From Bacteroidaceae bacterium (GTDB lineage: Bacteria; Bacteroidota; Bacteroidia; Bacteroidales; Bacteroidaceae): DNA of 64,000 nt. A program made the translations under genes and the position numbers. Position 1 is the stretch's first letter. Every line of letters starts with the position of its first letter. Below the pieces are notes generated by a model, which was not told the origin of the DNA, searched no databases, and saw only the letters and a program-made list of their open reading frames with translations. The DNA lies in assembly GCA_017935785.1 (NCBI GenBank), contig JAGBGU010000069.1:1-64000 (forward strand), written 5' to 3'. This document shows, piece after piece, positions 17,225 through 25,668 of this stretch.

Positions 17225-17989
17225 ATGAATATCCTGAAACATCTGATTTATCCGCCCATTTTCATGAACGATGATAAGCTCAGGAAACATTTTGCGAACA
17301 AATGGATAGTCATCACCGGAGCATCTTCAGGCATTGGGGAAGCATTGACGCTAAGACTTATAGGTGTGCAAGCAAACCTCTATCTTATCGCCCGTAACGA
17401 AGAAAAACTGATGGCGCTATGCCATAAGGCAAAAAACAATGGCTGCAAAGCAGATTACTGTGCTATAGATTTGCGCCAACGCAATCAATTGGCCACCTTA
17501 TGTTCCAGACTAAGAGAACAGCTGCCGTCTGTATCCTACCTTTTCTGCAATGCAGGGAAATCAATCAACCGTACAATCCTTGATTCGATTGACAGGATGC
17601 ATGATTTCGACCGCACTATGGATTTGAACTACCGTTCGGCCGTGGCGTTGTCCCTTGCGTTGATTCCTGCGCTGAAGAGAGCTAAGGGAAAGATAGTCTA
17701 CACATCATCGGTAAGCAGCCTTTATCCCACATTTCCCGGCTGGTCGGCCTATCACAGTTCCAAATGTGCTGCGAATATATGGTTCAAGACTGCCCGCAAG
17801 GAATTCAACAAACTTCTTGTGAAAGTGCAGATTGCCTATATGCCGCTGGTACATACGCCAATGTCAGACAAAAACAAGCGGTACAGAAACCTGCCCGCCT
17901 ATTCTGCTGATGAAGGGGCTTGCATATTACTAAGGCTCGCCATGAGCAACAGATTCAGCTATAAGCCCTGGTGGGCATTCGGGGTTTAA
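17225..17989 (+). CDS. Classical short-chain dehydrogenase/reductase
   Basis: A 254-residue NAD(P)-dependent oxidoreductase. The cofactor loop is TGASSGIGEA (31-40), the NAG motif is CNAGKS (about 108-113), the catalytic Ser is in YTSSVSS (about 161), and the Tyr/Lys pair is YHSSK (Tyr176, Lys180). An alternative start at 17264 (MNDDKLRKHF) would give a more typical N-terminus. Base composition is AT-richer and codon use differs from the mre operon. It sits 21 bp upstream of an AMP-forming ligase gene in the same direction, so the two probably act together on an acyl or aryl substrate. The substrate cannot be read from the sequence. Confidence 0.85.
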   Translation: MNILKHLIYPPIFMNDDKLRKHFANKWIVITGASSGIGEALTLRLIGVQANLYLIARNEEKLMALCHKAKNNGCKADYCAIDLRQRNQLATLCSRLREQLPSVSYLFCNAGKSINRTILDSIDRMHDFDRTMDLNYRSAVALSLALIPALKRAKGKIVYTSSVSSLYPTFPGWSAYHSSKCAANIWFKTARKEFNKLLVKVQIAYMPLVHTPMSDKNKRYRNLPAYSADEGACILLRLAMSNRFSYKPWWAFGV

Positions 17990-18010
17990 CCATTAAAGAC
18001 ATTTAACCAA

Positions 18011-19513
18011 TTGAACAAAGTCCTATTCAAAAAACTAGCCAAACTGCACATAACCACGCCGTGCGGTCTCTTCCGCCTTGGCAAATGCTTTATCCATGAT
18101 GGCGTCACCCTGATGGCCATCATGCGATTTGCAGCCATTTATTACCCCAATCAGTGCGCATTGGTGACGGGAGGAAAGCGGTTTACATACAAGGAATTAT
18201 ACGAACAGGCCTATCTTCTGGCAAAAATCCTGCTGCTTGATTATGGTGTGAAAAGGGACATGTGTATTGGGATATTGTGCAAAAATCATCTGATAACTGT
18301 TTTATTGCTGCCAGCCTTAGCACGCATTGGCGTAAGCATAAAACTCATCAACACGGACATCGCCTCAAGCAAAATAGGGGAAGTCGTTAGAAAGCACAAC
18401 ATACATTTGCTTTTTTCAGACTCCGAATTGAAAGAAAAATACATTTACGACAATCTTCCGTGCCAGACGGAAACAACAGAAAACCTCAATAAAGCATTAT
18501 CGAGTAATCGGAAGTTCACTGATTTTAAGATTCCACATATCAGATGTGGCAGGGATATAGCTGTATTTACAGGAGGCTCAAGCGGAAAATATAAGGAGGC
18601 ATCAAGACGAATGTCAGTCTTTCAGTTTCTTCCGCCGTTGTTCGCTCTTTTGGAAGAGATTAGGATTGATGAACACGACAGCGTTTTTATTCCACTGCCC
18701 ATATTTCATGGATTCGGGCTTGCCACGCTAATCATCTCTTTTGTGATGGGCAAAAAGGTATGTCTAATGAGGAAATTTGATGCAAAAGAAGCATTGGAGG
18801 CAATCTTAGAAGAAAACATAGAGGTCTTGTCCCTTGTGCCTGCGATGCTGGCCAGATTGTGGCAGACAGAGAATGCCAGCGATTACATGAAAAACGTAAA
18901 GTGCATAATTTGTGGCGGAGACCGACTTGATAAAAAATGGGCAACAATCACAAACGAACGATTGGGACACGTCCTTTACAATCTTTTCGGGACATCAGAG
19001 GCAGGGTTCTTTATGATAGCCTCACCGGAAGACTTGACGAAAAACGAAGAAATAACTATCGGGAAGCCTATTCGTGGTGTCATGTGTCAAGTAGGGAATC
19101 CAGATATCAACGGCATAGGGCCGCTATTGGTTTGCTCAAACTGGGCAATGACAAGTTTAAAAGGCAAGTGGCAGTCTACGGGCGACTTGGTTTACCGCAA
19201 TACTGAAGGTTATTACTTTTATCGTGGTAGAGCCGACAAGATGGTTGTCTGTGGCGGAGAAAATGTATACCCTGACTATGTGGAAAAAGTCATTAACGAA
19301 CATCCCGAGGTGCTGGCATCCGTCGTGTATCCTTCTCCCGAACCAAAATTCGGAATGGTTCTTGATGCAAAAGTTGAAATTGCCCCTTATTCTTCCCTGA
19401 CATCCGAGGACATTAAATCATGGTTGCGCACCCGTCTTTCGCGGGCAGAGATGCCTCATAAAATATCTATCCAGAGCATCAACGTATTGGAAACGGGAAA
19501 ACTGAGACGCTGA
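18011..19513 (+). CDS. AMP-forming acyl-/aryl-CoA synthetase-like adenylating enzyme
   Basis: This 500-residue member of the ANL adenylating superfamily activates a carboxylate as acyl-AMP. Motifs in order: FTGGSSGKYKEA (phosphate loop, a variant of TSGSTGxPKG), IPLPIFHGFGL, NLFGTSEAGF, STGDLVYR, YFYRGRADKMVVCGGENVYP and the C-terminal catalytic lysine in ETGKLRR. The best start is TTG 18011; no ATG exists between the SDR stop (17989) and this point. It lacks any carrier-protein domain. With the SDR it could make a modified fatty or aryl acid, but whether it transfers to CoA or another acceptor is unknown. The AT-rich composition suggests acquisition by transfer. Confidence 0.82.
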   Translation: MNKVLFKKLAKLHITTPCGLFRLGKCFIHDGVTLMAIMRFAAIYYPNQCALVTGGKRFTYKELYEQAYLLAKILLLDYGVKRDMCIGILCKNHLITVLLLPALARIGVSIKLINTDIASSKIGEVVRKHNIHLLFSDSELKEKYIYDNLPCQTETTENLNKALSSNRKFTDFKIPHIRCGRDIAVFTGGSSGKYKEASRRMSVFQFLPPLFALLEEIRIDEHDSVFIPLPIFHGFGLATLIISFVMGKKVCLMRKFDAKEALEAILEENIEVLSLVPAMLARLWQTENASDYMKNVKCIICGGDRLDKKWATITNERLGHVLYNLFGTSEAGFFMIASPEDLTKNEEITIGKPIRGVMCQVGNPDINGIGPLLVCSNWAMTSLKGKWQSTGDLVYRNTEGYYFYRGRADKMVVCGGENVYPDYVEKVINEHPEVLASVVYPSPEPKFGMVLDAKVEIAPYSSLTSEDIKSWLRTRLSRAEMPHKISIQSINVLETGKLRR

Positions 19514-19593
19514 AAGGCATGTTTTCCAGATATTAAACAATGTAAAAAAAGCGCATACCACACGCACAAGGAAATCTTCGGAGAGTAATGACA

Positions 19594-20076
19594 TCAAAGT
19601 CCCTTTGCGGTTCCACTGAGACGGACGCCCACTTCCTTAACGCTGGGAACCGTCTCTTTTTTCATCAGGTGGTACAGGAAAAGAGTGTTCGCCCCCGTAG
19701 CGGACAAGGAAACAGGGGAAAAGAGTTGTTCATACTGAAGACTGGTTACGCCACTGCCGGTAAAACGGCCGGCGCTGTCGCACAATTCATAGCACAACGT
19801 GTCTGAAAAGACGGTGCCGGCACTGTCGTTCCGTACTTCCAGTGCCATCCAAAGCCTTTGGTAAGGAAAGGAATGTGTGATGCAAAGTCCTACAGAAGCG
19901 TCAAGGACCGTATCGGCCGACAAGGGCGGAAGGGCGAAAGCAAGCGTATCCGTCCTTGCCCATCCGTCCTTGCCGGCAGGTCTGTAGCTATGGTACCATG
20001 TATCGCCGCCACACGCTGCCAGAAAAAGGCCCATCAGCAGCGCGCTAAGCCTGGCCGGTCTCCTGAGTCTTGCCAT
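19594..20076 (-). CDS. gldH: GldH-like gliding/type IX-associated lipoprotein
   Basis: The 160-residue predicted lipoprotein has a lipobox LFLAAC (Cys at about residue 20) after a short hydrophobic signal. The body TWYHSYRPAGKDGWARTDTL...SFPYQRLWMALEVRND matches the GldH family, which is required for gliding and SprB export in Flavobacterium and widely kept in non-gliding Bacteroidales. I place the start at 20076 because the longer open frame (to 20292) only adds basic residues overlapping ricT. It overlaps the 3' end of ricT by 32 bp and is the last gene of the GH51-metF-holB-ricT-gldH run. Confidence 0.82.
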   Translation of the reverse strand: MARLRRPARLSALLMGLFLAACGGDTWYHSYRPAGKDGWARTDTLAFALPPLSADTVLDASVGLCITHSFPYQRLWMALEVRNDSAGTVFSDTLCYELCDSAGRFTGSGVTSLQYEQLFSPVSLSATGANTLFLYHLMKKETVPSVKEVGVRLSGTAKGL

Positions 20077-21343
20077 TCTGGGAAGTATTGTCCTTGCGGT
20101 CGCGGCGGGGTCTGCGATCGCCGCCCTTTTTGTTTCCGTCCTTCTGTCCCTTGGCACGTTTGGGCTGTTCGGCATTGGGTTTCTCTTCTCTCTGGGCCGT
20201 TTCCTTCCCGGACTGCCCTGCATCTCCGGACTGTGCAGCATGGCGGTTCTCTCCCTTTGACGTGGTCTTCTTCTTTTTCTTCTTCTTGTCAAAGCGGTTC
20301 ATGTCTTCCTGTGTGGCCAGGTCTACAACACCGCTTTCCGTAACCACGGTCTCCGACTGCAGGGAAACCGGCTTTTCGCCCTCCTTGTTCATGGCTATAA
20401 CGGCCATGGCGCGCTCTGCCGTTATGGTGGTCAGGTTGGCTGCCATACGGCGGTCGGAGGAATAGGTAACCATGCCGGCAAGGATGTCTGTCTTGAACAG
20501 ATAGAATTCGCCGTCCTGCGTCTGCAGCACCATCTCGCGGCTAGGCAGTTTGCGGCTTGCCTCTACATACTGGTCCACCTCGTAGTTCATGCAGCATTTC
20601 AGCTTGGCACACTGGCCTGCAAGTTTCTGAGGGTTCAGGCTGAGGTCCTGGAAGCGTGCGGCACCGGTGTTCACGCTTACAAACGACTTCATCCACGAAG
20701 CGCAGCAGAGTTCGCGTCCGCAAGGGCCGAAACCGCCGATACGCCCGGCCTCCTGACGGGCACCGATCTGTTTCATCTCAATGCGCACACGGAAAGCCTC
20801 GGCAAGCACCTTTATAAGCTGGCGGAAGTCTACGCGTCCGTCGGCAATGTAATAGAAGATGGCCTTATTACCGTCGCCCTGGTACTCCACGTCACCGATT
20901 TTCATTTCCAAGCCAAGATCCTTGGCAATCTGGCGGCTGCGTATCATGGTGTCGTGCTCGCGCTCTTTTGCCTCGGCAAACTTTTCCATGTCCACCGGTT
21001 TGGCCTTGCGGTAGATGTTTCTTACCTCGTCCAGGCTTTTCAGGTTTGCCTTCTTCATCTGCAACAGGGCCAGTTTGCCGGTCAATGTAACCGTGCCGAT
21101 GTCGTGACCGGGATTGGCCTCCACCGCCACAATGTCTCCCTTTTCCAGGGGAAGGTTATTTATGTTATGGTAATACCCCTTTCGGGTGTTCTTGAACTGC
21201 ACCTCCACAATGTCTGTCAGCCGGCTGTTCTCAGGGATGTCGGCCAGATAGTCGTAAGTGTTCAGTTGGCAATAATGCCCGATATTACAACTTTTACGGG
21301 AAAGCCCGCGGCCTCTGCATCCGTCAATATATTCCAAATCCAT
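20045..21343 (-). CDS. ricT: PSP1 / RicT-family protein
   Basis: A 432-residue protein with the PSP1 C-terminal domain (KAIFYYIADGRVDFRQLIKVLAEAFRVRIEMKQIGARQEA) and the family cysteine clusters CGRELCCASW and CAKLKCCMNYE. In Bacillus RicT (YaaT) such cysteines help bind Fe-S clusters in a complex that affects RNA processing; the Bacteroidetes role is not established. The last roughly 95 residues are a charged, low-complexity tail (KKKKKKTTSKGENR, then many E/K/R/Q) that is probably disordered and may bind nucleic acid. It sits 46 bp downstream of holB; the holB-ricT neighbourhood is widespread among bacteria. Confidence 0.9.
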   Translation of the reverse strand: MDLEYIDGCRGRGLSRKSCNIGHYCQLNTYDYLADIPENSRLTDIVEVQFKNTRKGYYHNINNLPLEKGDIVAVEANPGHDIGTVTLTGKLALLQMKKANLKSLDEVRNIYRKAKPVDMEKFAEAKEREHDTMIRSRQIAKDLGLEMKIGDVEYQGDGNKAIFYYIADGRVDFRQLIKVLAEAFRVRIEMKQIGARQEAGRIGGFGPCGRELCCASWMKSFVSVNTGAARFQDLSLNPQKLAGQCAKLKCCMNYEVDQYVEASRKLPSREMVLQTQDGEFYLFKTDILAGMVTYSSDRRMAANLTTITAERAMAVIAMNKEGEKPVSLQSETVVTESGVVDLATQEDMNRFDKKKKKKKTTSKGENRHAAQSGDAGQSGKETAQREEKPNAEQPKRAKGQKDGNKKGGDRRPRRDRKDNTSQNGKTQETGQA

Positions 21344-21389
21344 GATTGTTATATCCTTAATTCTTTATATCGTATAAATTATCTTTATT

Positions 21390-22514
21390 TCACTGTTTTA
21401 TTTGCACGGCCATCTTCAACGCCAGATCGAAGAACACCATGCGTGCATTCACGTTCTGCCCGATGTCGCGCTGTGCATCCGACAGTTCCTCCATGATTGT
21501 TATCACATTACGTTCGTTGATGAAACGGGCAAAGTTAGTGCTGAAACGGTTTTCTTCTGGCGTCTGGTAGTTAAGAAGAGGCTGTCTCAGATTAAAGATG
21601 AAGTTCTCCCTGAGCATGTGCTGGAAGAATGCCAGCATACGTTTCTGTCTCTCGCGCCCCAAATCCGCCGCGCTGTCGGCCCACTTCCGCATTTCGCGGA
21701 TATCGCGCAGATAGCACTTGCGCATCAACTGCACAAACAGGTCGAAGAACTGCCGTTCCTCATCCTCGTTTGCCAACATTTTCTGCGCCTTTATGTAATT
21801 GCCCTGGGCCACGCGGGCAAGCATCTCTGCCTGAGCCTGCTCCACTCCATGGTTCTGCATCAGCGCCAGGGCCATTTCCTGTGCGCCCAAAGCAGGCACT
21901 TGCACACATTGCACACGGCTTTGTATGGTACCCAATACGTTTTCCGCATCCTCCGTAACCAGAAGGAAATACGTACCCAACGGCGGTTCTTCTATCAGTT
22001 TGAGCAATTTGTTGGCCATCTCCACCAACATCCGCTCAGGCAGCCACAGAATAACCACTTTTCTGCCTCCCTGATTAGACTTCAATGCCAACTTGCGCTG
22101 CATGGCATCGCTTTCGAATACATAATGTACAATCTGCTGGTTCTCCGCCTTGATGTCAGAAAGCCACGTCTCAATGTCGAAATAGGGAGAAGCACATAAT
22201 TGTTCCCTCCATTGGGTCAGGAAATCATCCGATACGGGACGGTCCGTACTCTTCCGCTTGTATACAGGGAAGGAAAAATGAAGGTCGGGATGGGTCCAGT
22301 TGTCTGTCATCCGGCATCCGTTACACTGGTGGCAGGCCTCATCCACACCGGGATTTTCGCATAAGAGGTAACAGGCGAACGCCAGCGCCAAGGGCAGTTT
22401 GCCCACGCCCTGCGGGCCACAGAACATCAGCGCATGAGGCAGTTGTCCCGACTGTACCATGCGCAACAAATGCTGCTTAACCTTTTCCTGTCCGATTACG
22501 TCTGCAAATCTCAT
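21390..22514 (-). CDS. holB: DNA polymerase III delta' subunit
   Basis: The 374-residue clamp-loader subunit. Its AAA+ core has the delta' pattern: VIGQEKVKQHLLRMV, PHALMFCGPQGVGKLPLALAFA, a zinc-binding cysteine set (C-51, CHQCNGCR region), KVVILWLPERMLVEMANKLLKLIEEP and a sensor-1-like FLLVTEDAENVLGTIQSRVQ. It loads the sliding clamp with gamma/tau and delta. It starts 14 bp after metF. Confidence 0.92.
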   Translation of the reverse strand: MRFADVIGQEKVKQHLLRMVQSGQLPHALMFCGPQGVGKLPLALAFACYLLCENPGVDEACHQCNGCRMTDNWTHPDLHFSFPVYKRKSTDRPVSDDFLTQWREQLCASPYFDIETWLSDIKAENQQIVHYVFESDAMQRKLALKSNQGGRKVVILWLPERMLVEMANKLLKLIEEPPLGTYFLLVTEDAENVLGTIQSRVQCVQVPALGAQEMALALMQNHGVEQAQAEMLARVAQGNYIKAQKMLANEDEERQFFDLFVQLMRKCYLRDIREMRKWADSAADLGRERQKRMLAFFQHMLRENFIFNLRQPLLNYQTPEENRFSTNFARFINERNVITIMEELSDAQRDIGQNVNARMVFFDLALKMAVQIKQ

Positions 22515-22527
22515 TCTTCTCTACACC

Positions 22528-23481
22528 TCAATATATTTTCCCGGCAATTTCGCAAATGCTGTCCACGGCGTTCATGGTATAGAAGTGCAGGCTGGGCACA
22601 CCGTGCCGCATCAGTTCACGGCATTGTTCCACGGTCCATTCTATGCCCACTCGCTTCACATCTTCATCAGTCCGGCATTTGGCCAATTCTTTATACAAAG
22701 GTTCAGGAAGGTCGCAATGGAACGTCTTGGGCACCACGGTTATCTGACTCAGTTTTGTCAGCGGCTTGATGCCGGGAATAATGGGAACCTCTATGCCCAT
22801 TTCCCTGGCACGCTCCACAAAGGAAAAGAACTTGCTGTTGTCGTAAAACAATTGCGTTACGGCATATTGCGCACCCATCTCCACTTTAGCCTTCAGTACC
22901 TGCATATCACTTTCCAGACAGGCCGCCTCTTCGTGCTTTTCAGGATAGCAGGCCACACCATAGTTGAACGGGGTCCCTTTCACTTTCATGGGAGTACCGT
23001 CCATAAAACAGCCTTCGTTAAAGCGGTTTATCTGGGCTATCAACTCTGTTGCATGAGCCGGTCCGTCACCGGTGGGTTTGAAAGTAGCCTCCTCCTTTGC
23101 CTTGTCACCTCGGAGCACCAGCAGTTCGCTAATTCCCAGAAACTGCAAGTCGATGAGCATATATTCCAGGTCCTCCCGGTCATTCCCGCTGCACACAATG
23201 TGCGGAACCACAGGAATGGCGTATTTGTTCTTAATGGCTGCAGCTATGGCTATAGTGCCGGGACGGCGGCGTACACGCTGGCGTTGCATCAGTCCGTTTT
23301 CCAACTCATGATAGACATACTCGCTGCGATGCGTGGTGATGTTGATGTAGCGGGGATTGAATTCCTTCAGTCTCTCTATGGTGCGGAAAAGAGCATCAGT
23401 ACCGTTTCCTTTCAGCGGAGGAAGTACCTCAAAGGAGAAAGCGGTTCCTCCGCCCGCGCTGACAATGTCCATTATCTTCAT
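22528..23481 (-). CDS. metF: Methylenetetrahydrofolate reductase
   Basis: The 317-residue flavoenzyme reduces 5,10-methylene-THF to 5-methyl-THF for methionine synthesis. Typical motifs: FSFEVLPPLKG (catalytic Glu), ITTHRS, VPHIVCSGNDREDLEYML, LVLRGDKAKEEA, YGVACYPEKHEEA and VTQLFYDNSKFFSFVERAR with IPIIPGIKPL. Its start codon overlaps the stop of the upstream GH51 gene by 4 bp (ATGA), so translation of the two is probably coupled. Confidence 0.96.
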   Translation of the reverse strand: MKIMDIVSAGGGTAFSFEVLPPLKGNGTDALFRTIERLKEFNPRYINITTHRSEYVYHELENGLMQRQRVRRRPGTIAIAAAIKNKYAIPVVPHIVCSGNDREDLEYMLIDLQFLGISELLVLRGDKAKEEATFKPTGDGPAHATELIAQINRFNEGCFMDGTPMKVKGTPFNYGVACYPEKHEEAACLESDMQVLKAKVEMGAQYAVTQLFYDNSKFFSFVERAREMGIEVPIIPGIKPLTKLSQITVVPKTFHCDLPEPLYKELAKCRTDEDVKRVGIEWTVEQCRELMRHGVPSLHFYTMNAVDSICEIAGKIY

Positions 23482-25490
23482 TTCCTTCCTTCTTTAGCTA
23501 TTCTGTAAACCACAAAGCTCTTGGCTCCCACGACGGCTTCCACCGCATTTCCCTGCGCTTCGGCATAGTTCTCAACCGGCACAATGGAATTGGGATTGTC
23601 CACGGTGTTCTCACCTTCATAATGGCTGCAGTCCAGGGTAAGGGTAGCCACTTTACCCAAACGTTTGGCACCATCCATTACCAGACGGACGGGTTTGTCC
23701 TCTGCACTGGTATTTATTACCTTAACCACATAGCTCTGGTCATTCTCGTCCCACACAGCGCTACTGAACACACCGTCCTGTCCCTTAGGAGTTTTTTCAG
23801 ACTGTATACATGGCAGTACATGGGTTCCCTTGTTACGGGCATACATGGCCTGCACATGATAGCTGCACGAAAGTGCCACACGCAAGTTGTCGAACCAAAT
23901 CAGGTCGGGACGCCATTGCCAGCCCTCCACATGCGCCAGCATGGGGGCGTATGTAGCCATTTCCACGATGTCGGCGTTGCGTTCCAGAGTGGTCATGAAA
24001 GCTGCTTCGTAAATGCTGGCTCCAGCATGGTTGTATTTCTTTCCGTTATCATGACAGGCATACTCGCCGGCAAACACCTTTGGTCCCTTACGGTCGTAGT
24101 TGTCATAACGGTACATATTGTTCTGGAACCAGTCGATAGGCCGGTAAAAATGCTCGTCCACCAAATCCGCCTTCAGATCGGTCATGGCCTTCCATCCGTC
24201 TTCAAAGTCCTTTCCGTCCGGACCCGGACCGCTGGAACCCACAATGCGTATGTCAGGATACGCCTTTCGGATGCGTTCCACAAAGAATTTCAGACGCTCA
24301 AAATAGAATTTACCCCATTGTTCGTTTCCCACGGCAATGTATTTTAGTCCGAATGATTCGGGATGCCCCATCTGCGCCCTTACCTTTCCCCACTGGGTGG
24401 CGGTGTCACCGTTGGCGAATTCTATCAGGTCCAGACAGTCCTGGATATAGGTTTCCAAACCTTCTTCTGTTGCCGGGGCATGCGCATCCTCGCGTTCCCA
24501 ATTCTGGTATTGGCAGGCCATGCCCACATTCATGACTGGCAGAGGCTCGGCGCCAATCTCCTCACTCAGGAGGAACAGTTCGTAATAACCCAGTCCGTAG
24601 CTCTGGAAATAGTCGGGGAAGCAGCGGTGGGGGAAACAGTCCATCCAACGGTTCTTATTTATCTTACGGTTTTCAACCGGCCCCACGGAATGTTTCCAAT
24701 TGTAACGGTTCTCCAGCGTGGTACCTTCTACAATGCATCCGCCGGGGAAACGGAATACGCCCGGGCGCAAATCGTAGAGAGCCTGCACAATGTCCTTGCG
24801 CAAACCGTTACGGTGGCCGCGCCACGTATCCACGGGAAAGAGGCTGATATGCTCCACATCACAGATTTCCTTGGTCCAGGCACGCCCGTTCTCATCAGCC
24901 AAAAAGATGCGGAGTTCCGCCTTTTCCACTTGGCGCGGACTGCGGATTATGGTCTCATACTGCTTCCATTCCGGACTATCCACCACAACCTTCACCTCGG
25001 CCAGTTGCTGATGCTCCGCCATTGTATTGGGCTGCACAAGCTGAACCTTCAACATCTGCGGTTTGCCGGCGGGTACTCTTGCCCAAACCGTAAAGCGGTA
25101 GTCGGCACCGGCGTGCAGCCCCATCCCAAAGAATCCTTCGTTCTGCAGGCCTGTCCACATTTCGGGATGTCCAGTTCCCTGCAGGCGCAGGTAATGGGGA
25201 TTGTTTTCAAAAGGGCCGTCCGAACGCATTTCGGCCCGTCCCATCACCTTCCATCCGCTCAGGGCGTTAGGAGTATATTCAAAAGAACGGTTCTTCACCA
25301 TTTCTGCATACATGCCCCCGTCTGCGGCAAAGTTTATATCCTCATAAAAAAAGCCATACATCGTGGCAGGGATGGGTGCGCCCTTCTTCGCTGTATGGAC
25401 GGTGACTAACGTTTCTGCAGCACGGGAAAAAAGAGTACTTGCACAGAGCAAGCCCAGCACAAAGCCTTTAAAGCAGGTCCTATCGTTCAT
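23478..25490 (-). CDS. GH51 alpha-L-arabinofuranosidase, secreted
   Basis: The 670-residue enzyme has a signal peptide (about 1-24), a CBM4/9-like jelly-roll insertion (about 75-215), the GH51 catalytic barrel (about 240-530) and a C-terminal beta-sandwich. The acid/base is Glu390 in VGNEQWG and the nucleophile is Glu476 in VFAGEYACHD; RFPGGC and VDEHFYR are also family-typical. It should release terminal alpha-L-arabinofuranose from arabinan or arabinoxylan in the periplasm. It is oddly placed as the first gene of a housekeeping operon, overlapping metF by 4 bp, with no other arabinan genes next to it. Confidence 0.93.
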   Translation of the reverse strand: MNDRTCFKGFVLGLLCASTLFSRAAETLVTVHTAKKGAPIPATMYGFFYEDINFAADGGMYAEMVKNRSFEYTPNALSGWKVMGRAEMRSDGPFENNPHYLRLQGTGHPEMWTGLQNEGFFGMGLHAGADYRFTVWARVPAGKPQMLKVQLVQPNTMAEHQQLAEVKVVVDSPEWKQYETIIRSPRQVEKAELRIFLADENGRAWTKEICDVEHISLFPVDTWRGHRNGLRKDIVQALYDLRPGVFRFPGGCIVEGTTLENRYNWKHSVGPVENRKINKNRWMDCFPHRCFPDYFQSYGLGYYELFLLSEEIGAEPLPVMNVGMACQYQNWEREDAHAPATEEGLETYIQDCLDLIEFANGDTATQWGKVRAQMGHPESFGLKYIAVGNEQWGKFYFERLKFFVERIRKAYPDIRIVGSSGPGPDGKDFEDGWKAMTDLKADLVDEHFYRPIDWFQNNMYRYDNYDRKGPKVFAGEYACHDNGKKYNHAGASIYEAAFMTTLERNADIVEMATYAPMLAHVEGWQWRPDLIWFDNLRVALSCSYHVQAMYARNKGTHVLPCIQSEKTPKGQDGVFSSAVWDENDQSYVVKVINTSAEDKPVRLVMDGAKRLGKVATLTLDCSHYEGENTVDNPNSIVPVENYAEAQGNAVEAVVGAKSFVVYRIAKEGRK

Positions 25491-25521
25491 AAATGTCCTA
25501 TATATTATGGTATATTGGGTG

Positions 25522-25553
25522 TAAAATTAGGCAAAATCCGTCAAAAAAACAAG
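25522..25553 (-). promoter_or_regulatory. Possible promoter of the GH51-metF-holB-ricT-gldH unit
   Basis: On the minus strand a CTTG (25550-25553) and a TAATTTTA box (25522-25529) are 20 bp apart, 31 bp upstream of the GH51 start. The -7 box ends in A rather than G, so this is a weak match. Confidence 0.4.
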
Positions 25554-25635
25554 ACAACGCCCGAAAAACTGGGCAAGGACGCCCTTTTCTCTCAGCGCAT
25601 TTTCCGAATATCATCCCCCATTGATAAAAAATATG

Positions 25636-25643
25636 TACCTTTG
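25636..25643 (+). promoter_or_regulatory. -7 box of topB
   Basis: TACCTTTG lies 25 bp upstream of the ATG at 25669. It falls inside a longer open frame starting at 25621 and so fixes 25669 as the likely start. No clear -33 TTG is seen. Confidence 0.55.
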
Positions 25644-25668
25644 TCCGAAATTACACCGCAAGAGATAT

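Noticed and set aside
20077..20292. Longer N-terminus for gldH
   Set aside because: It overlaps ricT, is extremely Arg/Pro-rich, and would bury the lipoprotein signal peptide.
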